A stretch of 6,622 nt of DNA from the NCBI GenBank assembly GCA_910584065.1, contig CAJTZN010000018.1, positions 1 through 6,622 of the forward strand, given 5' to 3'. Below the pieces are notes generated by a model. The model was not told the DNA's origin. It did no database searches and saw only the letters and a program-made list of their open reading frames with translations. Positions 1 to 5,453 of the stretch are shown here, piece after piece (positions within the stretch are counted from its first letter, which is position 1; each line of letters opens with the position of its first letter). The position numbers were made by a program, and so were the translations under genes. Source of the DNA: an uncultured Eubacterium sp. GTDB taxonomy: Bacteria > Bacillota > Clostridia > Lachnospirales > Lachnospiraceae.

Positions 1-53
<53 letters not shown>

Positions 54-65
54 TTTAGGTAAAAA

Positions 66-138
66 GCCCAGATAGCTCAGTTGGTAGAGCAAGGGACTGA
101 AAATCCCTGTGTCGCTGGTTCGATTCCGGCTCTGGGCA
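66..138 (+). tRNA. tRNA-Phe (GAA)
   Basis: This is a complete 73-nt cloverleaf. The acceptor stem 66-72 pairs with 131-137 without mismatch, and the D arm has the usual AGCTCAGTTGGTAGAGC pattern. The anticodon stem 92-96/104-108 encloses a 7-nt loop with GAA at 99-101, and the T arm has GGTTCGATTCC. The discriminator is A138 and TTT follows, so CCA must be added after transcription. It lies 12 bp after tRNA-fMet and was probably made from the same transcript. Confidence 0.97.
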
Positions 139-174
139 TTTAGGCTGTCTTATATGAATATAGGGCAATCTGAT

Positions 175-247
175 GGGGCATTAGCTCAGGTGGTAGAGCA
201 CTTGACTTTTAATCAAGTTGTCCGGGGTTCGAGTCCCCGATGCCTCA
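175..247 (+). tRNA. tRNA-Lys (TTT)
   Basis: This is a complete 73-nt cloverleaf. The acceptor stem 175-181 pairs with 240-246 with one G-T wobble, and the D arm has AGCTCAGGTGGTAGAGC. The anticodon stem 201-205/213-217 carries TTT at 208-210, and the T stem CGGGG/CCCCG frames a TTCGAGT loop. The discriminator is A247 and no CCA is encoded. It is the last tRNA of the cluster, 36 bp after tRNA-Phe and just ahead of a strong terminator. Confidence 0.97.
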
Positions 248-261
248 GTGTTGAAATGTAG

Positions 262-292
262 AGGAAGTACCATTTTGGGTACTTCCTTTTTT
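262..292 (+). terminator. intrinsic terminator of the tRNA cluster
   Basis: A perfect 10-bp stem, AGGAAGTACC (262-271) with GGTACTTCCT (278-287), has a 6-nt loop and runs straight into six T (287-292). It begins 15 nt after the tRNA-Lys gene and ends the tRNA transcript. There is no A-run on its left side, so it should act in the + direction only. Confidence 0.93.
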
Positions 293-312
293 ACTATATT
301 TACTAATTTTAG

Positions 313-340
313 TAAAAGATTGTTGTTTTTGAGCCATAAT
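313..340 (+). promoter_or_regulatory. candidate sigma-D (sigma-28) type promoter of the chemoreceptor gene
   Basis: TAAA at 313-316 is followed after 16 nt by GCCATAAT at 333-340. The known flagellar/chemotaxis sigma-28 consensus is TAAA, about 15 nt, then GCCGATAA or GCCGATAT; this site matches the TAAA and the GCC and is then one base out of register. A sigma-A reading is possible too, with TATGAT at 341-346, but no good TTGACA-like box lies 16-18 nt ahead of it. The fit to the function of the gene downstream (chemoreceptor) is what makes the sigma-28 reading attractive. The 5' leader would be roughly 90 nt. Confidence 0.35.
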
Positions 341-361
341 TATGATAAACTAAATAAGTAA

Positions 362-392
362 CTGATATATTTAACATGACATTACATATCAG
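362..392 (+). promoter_or_regulatory. 7-bp inverted repeat in the chemoreceptor leader
   Basis: CTGATAT (362-368) and ATATCAG (386-392) are exact inverted copies 17 nt apart, lying between the candidate promoter and the ribosome binding site. This could be a two-site operator or a weak leader hairpin. The rest of the 248-439 gap is AT-rich and shows no ORF, RNA gene or recognisable riboswitch core. Confidence 0.3.
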
Positions 393-439
393 GTATTAGG
401 AATATGAGCGGATGACAAAAACATGTTTGGAGGAGACAT

Positions 440-2110
440 ATGAAAAAGCATAAACTACCCTTTCTAGTAACTAGTATGTTGATTGGATTGATCCCATTAT
501 TTGTAGCGTCAGCTACGATTTCTCTCGTTGCGATTTATAAAATGAAAAGCAATCTGGAAGAAGATGTGTATTTACGTCTGCAGGCCGCGTCTACGGCTGT
601 CAGGGAATATTTTGAGTGGGATATTGACGAAGATATGCTGGAAGTGGACGATGTCAGTCTGAGTTTTGTGGACAGCTTCCAGAACCAGGATATTGAACTT
701 ACGCTGTTTCTTCAGGATGTAAGATTTATTACGTCTATATATAAAGAGGATGGTGAACGTAATATTGGAACAAAGGCTTCCGAGGGAATATGGGAGACGG
801 TGAAGCAGGGGAAGGAGTATTATGCGGATGGGACGGTAATTGGAGGCAAGGAGTACTATGTTTGCTATTTGCCTGTTTGCAACAGTTCGGAGGAGGTCGT
901 CGGTATGGCCTTTGCCGGCATACCGGAATCCATCGTAGGGGACAATATTGCAAGCAATACAAAGATGATCGTACTGGTATTTCTATGCGTGGCGCTCATT
1001 TGTGTGGTAGCAATTATAGGCGTTGGATTGAGAATAAGAAAACCAATCGTTAAGATCGCGCGTCATACGCATTCGCTGTCAAAAGGCACTTTGGGTGTTG
1101 ATGTAGCGAATGAATCCTCTATTAAGGAAATTTCGATGCTGATTGATTCTGCAGAAAGCCTACAGGGGAATTTAAAGAATATTATCTCAAAAGTGGATGA
1201 CAAGACAAAACAGCTGAATCAAAACGTAAAAATGATCCATAGCGGGATTCAGACTTCGAATGAAGCGACTGAGGGCATTGTAGATGCCGTAAATGAATTG
1301 TCAGAGGGGTCTTTACATATTGCTAAGTCTGTTCAGAGCACGGCAGAGTCTATGCAAAATGTGGGAGAGAGTATACTTTCTATCGCGAAGAGTGCAGTGG
1401 CAACGGAAAAAGAGGCGCAGGAAATTGAAACGATCAGCAGCGAGGCGAAAGATAATCTGTCTCTTTTGATCAATGCAAATAAAAATACGGTTGAGATTTC
1501 GGAAGATGTTGTGACGGGGATTGATGAGGCAAATAAGGCGATCGAACATATCAGAAAAGCGGCAGATGCTATTACGAATATCGCGAGCCAAACAAGTTTG
1601 CTGGCATTGAATGCCTCTATAGAAGCAGCGAGAGCAGGGGAGGCGGGGTCCGGTTTTTCGGTCGTTGCTGCCTCTATACAGAGTTTGGCCGGGGAATCTG
1701 ATAATTCAGCGAAAGAGATTCAGACTATTATTGATGAGATCATAGATAAATCACAGAACAATGTGCAGCTTGCCAATCAGATCAAAGAAGCCGTTGATTC
1801 GGAGGGGAGTGCGCTGGCTACGGTAAGGGAAAGCTTTGATAAGGTGAATGACAAGATTTATATTACTGTGGACACCATTCATAATATATCAAAAGAAATA
1901 GATGCCTTAAATCAGGATAAGGAAAAAGTGCTTGAGGAAGTAAACAGCCTGTCTACGGTATCGGAAGAAAATAATGCAAGTTGTCAGGAAACGACAGGCT
2001 CAATCAAAGAGTTGAGGGAAAATATGGAAATGATAAACAGCCAGACAACAGATACAAATAACGTATCGGAAGAATTAAAACAATCGGTTTCTTATTTTAC
2101 ACTCTCATAG
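440..2110 (+). CDS. methyl-accepting chemotaxis protein (Cache-HAMP-signalling domain)
   Basis: This 556-residue transmembrane chemoreceptor should sense an extracellular signal and control the CheA kinase through CheW. TM1 spans about residues 7-33 and an extracellular single-Cache-like domain about 36-172. TM2 covers about 175-199, HAMP about 198-250 (with the usual Pro at 202), and a long helical signalling domain runs from about 250 to the end. The hairpin tip is unmistakable: QTSLLALNASIEAARAGEAG at 384-403. Past the tip the sequence departs from the usual VVADEVRxLAE: it reads VVAASIQSLAG at 408-418, so the usual Glu and Arg are missing. A methylation-helix-like stretch (SEENNASCQETTGSI) lies at 508-522. 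There is no CheR-docking pentapeptide at the C-terminus. GGAGG at 429-433, 6 nt before ATG, fixes the start. The ligand cannot be told from the sequence. Family assignment is certain; Cache subtype is not. Confidence 0.95.
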   Translation: MKKHKLPFLVTSMLIGLIPLFVASATISLVAIYKMKSNLEEDVYLRLQAASTAVREYFEWDIDEDMLEVDDVSLSFVDSFQNQDIELTLFLQDVRFITSIYKEDGERNIGTKASEGIWETVKQGKEYYADGTVIGGKEYYVCYLPVCNSSEEVVGMAFAGIPESIVGDNIASNTKMIVLVFLCVALICVVAIIGVGLRIRKPIVKIARHTHSLSKGTLGVDVANESSIKEISMLIDSAESLQGNLKNIISKVDDKTKQLNQNVKMIHSGIQTSNEATEGIVDAVNELSEGSLHIAKSVQSTAESMQNVGESILSIAKSAVATEKEAQEIETISSEAKDNLSLLINANKNTVEISEDVVTGIDEANKAIEHIRKAADAITNIASQTSLLALNASIEAARAGEAGSGFSVVAASIQSLAGESDNSAKEIQTIIDEIIDKSQNNVQLANQIKEAVDSEGSALATVRESFDKVNDKIYITVDTIHNISKEIDALNQDKEKVLEEVNSLSTVSEENNASCQETTGSIKELRENMEMINSQTTDTNNVSEELKQSVSYFTLS

Positions 2111-2132
2111 AATAAAGCGTTGCGTTGCTCCA

Positions 2133-2153
2133 TATAATTAAAGTAATTACTTT
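2133..2153 (+). promoter_or_regulatory. TATAAT box overlapping a 14-bp perfect palindrome
   Basis: A perfect -10 hexamer TATAAT (2133-2138) lies in the 59-bp gap before the DUF885 gene, and the palindrome AAAGTAATTACTTT (2140-2153) begins two bases later, centred near the expected transcription start. No convincing -35 box is visible 16-18 nt upstream (AATAAA-like sequence only). The arrangement resembles an operator placed over a start site, but the AT-rich context makes a chance match possible. No terminator is visible between the chemoreceptor and this point, so read-through is also possible. Confidence 0.35.
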
Positions 2154-2157
2154 TTAT

Positions 2158-2161
2158 GGGG
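2158..2161 (+). promoter_or_regulatory. weak ribosome binding site that decides the DUF885 start
   Basis: GGGG at 2158-2161 is the only purine-rich stretch in reach. It sits 8 nt before the ATG at 2170, but only 2 nt before the ATG at 2164, and it lies downstream of the possible TTG at 2125. This favours 2170, although the site is much weaker than those of the other genes here. Confidence 0.45.
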
Positions 2162-2169
2162 TAATGCAC

Positions 2170-3999
2170 ATGAACTTATTTAAGTATAGCGGACGTCGCC
2201 ATTTTCTTTGTTTGATAAAAAAGTGGAGGCGTCTTTCTCTTTCCTTTGTTTTATGCTTGTGCCTTCTTTTGCAGTCGTGTTCTGCCAGCGACGCGTCGGA
2301 CTGGTCCGCGTCATCGGAAACATCGGAGAGTAAGGCATTTTCTGAATTTACGGATGCAATATTCCGCGAAAGTGTGTCTTCGGACGCGCTGTCTCTAAAT
2401 TACACATTATCAAATCCCGAAAAGTATGGAATTGAACCGATTGCCAGTGGTTTTGAGCCGATTTCCGTGGAGCAGGAAGAGGGGGCGATCCCGGAGACCG
2501 AGAATTTGCTGCATGTACTGGAGGAAATTGATCAGCAGGACCTGACGCTGCCGCAGCAGATTCTTTATGATTCGCTTTTGTATACGCTGCAGAAGGATAT
2601 GGAAGGGCAGCCGTTCTTGCTGTTTTCCCGACCAATTTCACCGGTTACCGGCCTGCAGGCGCAGCTTCCCGTTTTGCTGGCCGAGTACAATTTTGATTCG
2701 GTGAGTGATATCGAAAATTATTTTTCCCTCTTGTCCAGCATACCCGGATATTTTGATTCCGTTTTGGCATTTTATGAAAAACAGGCACAAAGTAATATGC
2801 TTCCCTGCCGGTCAACGATTGATAATATTGTCAGCCAGTGCTTTTCTTTTCTTCAAAATAACGGGGGCAGCATTTTACAGAAATCATTTAAAAAACGTAT
2901 CAAGTCGTGTACCTTTTTGGACAATAATACGCGGAAGGCTTATCGCAAGAAAAATAAGGAATTGATTTCATCTGCTATCCTTCCGGCGTATCAGAAATTG
3001 ATCGATGGTTTAAACTTCTTTTGTCAAAACGCAGGTGAGGCCGGATCGCTTTCCTCCTACGAAAACGGAAAAGAATATTATAAATATCTTTTTGCGGGTG
3101 AAACAGGTTCTTCCACAAGTGTGGAAACGTATTTTGAGGATCTGGGCGCGCGGCTCGTGAAGTCGAAAGAGACGCTGTTATCGTATGCAAAAAAGGATCC
3201 GGGACTGTTCAGCGGCCTCAGTATGAAGACAGCAAATACGGAAAACGGCAGGGTACTGACGCCGGAGGAACAGCTGGCGAAATTGTCGAAGGCGATCGAA
3301 CGGGATTTTCCGAAAGTGACGGATGTGAACGTGACGGTGTCTTATGTCGATAAATCGTTAGAGGATTTTCTGAGTCCGGCCTTTTACCTCACGCCGCCAT
3401 TAGATGCGTTTACGGAAAATGCGATCTATATCAATAACAGCAGCCGTTACGCGGGGGCGGATCTGTCAACGACGCTCGCCCATGAGGGGTATCCGGGGCA
3501 TTTGTATCAGAATGTTTACTACCGCCAGCAGAACCGGCCGCTGCTTTCGTATGCCCTGAATTTCAGCGGTTATACGGAGGGGTGGGCGACATACGCGGAA
3601 CTGTATTCTTATAAATATCTGGGATATTCCAAGGACGAGATCGGGATATTGCGGAATCATATGATCGTGTCGCTTTGTATTTACGGCATTTGTGATATCG
3701 GAATCCATTATTACGGCTGGGGGGAGGACGAAGTATCCGCGTTTTTAAATGAAAATGGTTCTTATGACCAGGATACGGTGCAGTCGTTGTGTGAGAATAT
3801 TATTGATGAACCGGGGTCTTATCTGAAATATACGATTGGCTACATGGAGTTTATGAAGTTGAAAAAGGCGGCGCAGGAGAGCTGGGGACAGGATTTTTCG
3901 GAGATGGCGTTTCATGAATTTGTGCTTTCCGTGGGGCCTGCCCCCTTTGATGTCCTGCACCGCTATCTGGATCAGTTCAGGCCGGCGCATACAGATTGA
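2170..3999 (+). CDS. DUF885 family lipoprotein, predicted zinc metallopeptidase
   Basis: This 609-residue protein is probably a membrane-anchored, extracellular metallopeptidase; DUF885 members are predicted peptidases with mostly unknown substrates. The N-terminus has a long basic region (RRHF, KKWRR), a hydrophobic core at about 22-34 and the lipobox LQSC, with the lipidated Cys at 37. The short Ser/Ala/Asp-rich linker after it is typical of lipoproteins. The DUF885 domain runs from about residue 55 to the end. Its signature TTLAHEGYPGHLYQ has HEGYPGH at 438-444, a variant of the HExxH zinc motif in which the second His is at +6. The downstream EGWATYAE (470-477) offers the likely third zinc ligand region, and the GPAPFDVLHRYL end is also family-like. 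The chosen ATG leaves a reasonable signal peptide; a TTG at 2125 in frame would add 15 residues but has no ribosome binding site. It follows the chemoreceptor by 59 bp on the same strand. Confidence 0.88.
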   Translation: MNLFKYSGRRHFLCLIKKWRRLSLSFVLCLCLLLQSCSASDASDWSASSETSESKAFSEFTDAIFRESVSSDALSLNYTLSNPEKYGIEPIASGFEPISVEQEEGAIPETENLLHVLEEIDQQDLTLPQQILYDSLLYTLQKDMEGQPFLLFSRPISPVTGLQAQLPVLLAEYNFDSVSDIENYFSLLSSIPGYFDSVLAFYEKQAQSNMLPCRSTIDNIVSQCFSFLQNNGGSILQKSFKKRIKSCTFLDNNTRKAYRKKNKELISSAILPAYQKLIDGLNFFCQNAGEAGSLSSYENGKEYYKYLFAGETGSSTSVETYFEDLGARLVKSKETLLSYAKKDPGLFSGLSMKTANTENGRVLTPEEQLAKLSKAIERDFPKVTDVNVTVSYVDKSLEDFLSPAFYLTPPLDAFTENAIYINNSSRYAGADLSTTLAHEGYPGHLYQNVYYRQQNRPLLSYALNFSGYTEGWATYAELYSYKYLGYSKDEIGILRNHMIVSLCIYGICDIGIHYYGWGEDEVSAFLNENGSYDQDTVQSLCENIIDEPGSYLKYTIGYMEFMKLKKAAQESWGQDFSEMAFHEFVLSVGPAPFDVLHRYLDQFRPAHTD

Positions 4000-4023
4000 T
4001 GGGCCGGCCTGCGCCTGTTTTTT
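3978..4023 (+). terminator. intrinsic terminator overlapping the end of the DUF885 gene
   Basis: The 9-bp arms CAGGCCGGC (3978-3986) and GCCGGCCTG (4003-4011) form a GC-rich stem whose loop contains the TGA stop at 3997-3999. Six T (4018-4023) follow after CGCCTG. Because of the 6-nt spacer, an alternative fold that pairs the GCGCCTG next to the T-run with the left arm through a bulge is possible. The left arm codes for the last residues of the protein. No T-run lies on the other side, so it should not terminate the convergent operon. Confidence 0.72.
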
Positions 4024-4052
4024 ATATATGTTTGTGTGGAAACAAGACGGCG

Positions 4053-4066
4053 TCGGCGTCAGCCGA
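4053..4066 (-). terminator. small hairpin over the thyX stop codon, possible weak terminator
   Basis: TCGGC (4053-4057) and GCCGA (4062-4066) form an exact 5-bp stem with a 4-nt loop that contains the TGA stop of thyX. On the - strand only a short T-rich stretch (TCTTGTTT) follows, so this is a poor intrinsic terminator. No better candidate is visible for the - strand operon in the 59 bp between the convergent genes. Confidence 0.25.
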
Positions 4067-4706
4067 TCTCCAGTCCGGATACAAATACAGGAAGTTTTTC
4101 TTCAAATTCCCTGTATAATAGCTGGGCTACTTCCCGCATTTGCGGGTGTGCGTGGGAATCTACGCGCAGGCGGAAGAAGTTGCGCCAGGAGCGGAGGTTC
4201 ATGGTGACGACAATTTCCGTTTTCAGGGAATTGGGGAGTACGGAGCGCGCTTCCTGCGGGGTGGCACCGAGCTCCAGCATACGGAAATAGGACTGTTCCG
4301 CCTGCTGCATGGCGGTTGTCCAGACGTCGTATTTTGCTTTGTCATTTTCGTTGGAAAGGTCGTAGGAAAAACCGCTGGCCAGATCAATGACAGTGATCTG
4401 ATTGTCAAATTTATCCCCGGCGTAGTTGCAGTAGCGTGTGCTCTCCTGGCTGTAGCTGGCGATCCGGTGGCGCACGATCTCATGTGTGACACCCCGGTCG
4501 CAGATCATGCGGACGGTCACGCTCTCATGCTCGATCACGGATTCATGCTGCCTCGTCAGAAGGTTGCGGATAAATTTTTCGGCGGAGTCCTCGGTGATCT
4601 TAGATTCGCTTTTATAGCATACGCGGCCGATCTTTTCGATTTTTTTTAAAATGGATTCGTAACTGTCCATGTCGATGATTTCGATACTAGGTTTGATGAT
4701 CTTCAT
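4059..4706 (-). CDS. thyX: flavin-dependent thymidylate synthase ThyX
   Basis: ThyX makes dTMP from dUMP in the cytoplasm, using methylenetetrahydrofolate as carbon donor and FAD/NADPH for reduction, and replaces or backs up ThyA. At 215 residues it is of normal length. The defining RHRx7S motif is intact: R79-H80-R81, then IASYSQE and S89, followed by R91 (RHRIASYSQESTRY). The second conserved block, NLRSWRNFFRLR at 170-181, also matches the nucleotide/FAD binding region of the family, and HESVIEHESV at 54-63 is the usual N-terminal block. The ATG has AAGGAG about 10 nt upstream, inside the 17-bp gap that separates it from the racemase gene, so it is the third gene visible in the - strand operon. 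An eight-A run codes for the lysines at 21-22. Identification is secure from the motif; whether thyA also exists in the genome cannot be told. Confidence 0.97.
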   Translation of the reverse strand: MKIIKPSIEIIDMDSYESILKKIEKIGRVCYKSESKITEDSAEKFIRNLLTRQHESVIEHESVTVRMICDRGVTHEIVRHRIASYSQESTRYCNYAGDKFDNQITVIDLASGFSYDLSNENDKAKYDVWTTAMQQAEQSYFRMLELGATPQEARSVLPNSLKTEIVVTMNLRSWRNFFRLRVDSHAHPQMREVAQLLYREFEEKLPVFVSGLEIG

Positions 4707-4723
4707 TTTTCTCTTTCTCCTTT

Positions 4724-5440
4724 TTACTGAATGACATCCTGATACATTTCTTTTAATGGCGCTCCGCTAAATAGAACGGTTTTTTGGGCGAGAACCTCTA
4801 GCGGGTCCACATAGGGGGCAGTTAAGTGAAATTCTTTTTTTAGGAGTGATAGTTCCGTGCATCCAAGGATTATTTTTTCTGCGCCCTTTTCTAATAGCGA
4901 ATGGCAAATGCTGCGGATCTGTTCCTCTTGCGGGAAGGTTCCTTTTTTTATATCGTCATAGATGATGTCCATGACAAGCTGCTGCGTATCGGGTTCTGGA
5001 TAGATCGACTCGATGTCGTATTTTTCAAATTCCTGCTCGAGGATCCGTCCCCGGATCGTTCCCCAGGTGGCCAGTATGCCGACCTTCCTGATTTTTTTGG
5101 CGGCCAGTTCTCTTGCCGTGTCCGCACAGAGTGAGAGGACGGGGATCGGCAGCGCTTCGCAGAGCGGTTCGTAAAAGTAATGCGCAGTAATGCAGGGGAT
5201 CGTGAGGAAGTCGGCGCCCAGACCGGCCAGTTCGCGGCCGGCCTTGATTAAGACAGGCAGGGGGTTGGCAGCTTTTTTTCCTAAAATGTATTCGGTGCGG
5301 TCAGGGGTATCAGGGTTGCTCTCCAATAAAATTTTTAAGTGTTCCTGATCCCTTTTTGCATCGGTCATCTTTGTAATCTGTTCCAGATAGTAGATCGTCG
5401 CCATTGGTCCCAGACCGCCTATCACGCCTACTGCTTTCAA
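4724..5440 (-). CDS. aspartate/glutamate racemase family protein
   Basis: This 238-residue cytoplasmic enzyme belongs to the cofactor-independent Asp/Glu racemase family, which swaps L and D amino acids with two cysteines acting as acid and base. The N-terminal GVIGGLGPMATIYYLEQI (5-22) and PDRTEYIL (46-53) are typical of aspartate-racemase-like members. The two catalytic cysteines are present: C83 in PCITAHYFY and C194 in LGCTEL. The first motif is normally CNTAH; here the Asn is Ile (84), which may change substrate choice or activity. The start is TTG at 5440, supported by a very strong GAGGTGAT ribosome binding site 5 nt upstream; no ATG fits. It lies 6 bp after the transglutaminase-like gene and 17 bp before thyX. 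D-aspartate or D-glutamate for cell-wall use is a plausible product, but other racemase activity or none is possible. Confidence 0.88.
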   Translation of the reverse strand: MKAVGVIGGLGPMATIYYLEQITKMTDAKRDQEHLKILLESNPDTPDRTEYILGKKAANPLPVLIKAGRELAGLGADFLTIPCITAHYFYEPLCEALPIPVLSLCADTARELAAKKIRKVGILATWGTIRGRILEQEFEKYDIESIYPEPDTQQLVMDIIYDDIKKGTFPQEEQIRSICHSLLEKGAEKIILGCTELSLLKKEFHLTAPYVDPLEVLAQKTVLFSGAPLKEMYQDVIQ

Positions 5441-5445
5441 AGAAG

Positions 5446-5453
5446 ATCACCTC
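5446..5453 (-). promoter_or_regulatory. strong ribosome binding site containing the upstream stop codon
   Basis: On the - strand GAGGTGAT matches the 3' end of 16S rRNA over eight bases and sits 5 nt before the TTG start of the racemase gene. The TGA inside it (5449-5447) is the stop codon of the transglutaminase-like gene, so ribosomes finishing that gene stop exactly on the next initiation site. This fixes the unusual TTG start and suggests translational coupling. Confidence 0.85.

Noticed and set aside
139..174. Possible extra small RNA or promoter between tRNA-Phe and tRNA-Lys
   Set aside because: The 36-bp spacer has no hairpin with a T-run and no paired promoter boxes; it is best read as a processed tRNA spacer.
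248..439. Riboswitch (for example c-di-GMP) ahead of the chemoreceptor
   Set aside because: No conserved riboswitch core is visible, and the only structures are the tRNA terminator and one weak dyad.
735..962. Small - strand open frame inside the chemoreceptor gene
   Set aside because: The translation is Pro/Cys-rich with no family features, as expected for a shadow frame of a real gene.
2125..2169. A TTG at 2125 or an ATG at 2164 as start of the DUF885 gene
   Set aside because: The TTG has no ribosome binding site and lies in the presumed promoter. The ATG at 2164 is only 2 nt from the GGGG. The ATG at 2170 has the right spacing and gives a normal lipoprotein signal.
4140..4649. 169-codon + strand open frame opposite thyX
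   Set aside because: It lies wholly antisense to a gene with an intact ThyX motif, and its translation shows no recognisable domain.
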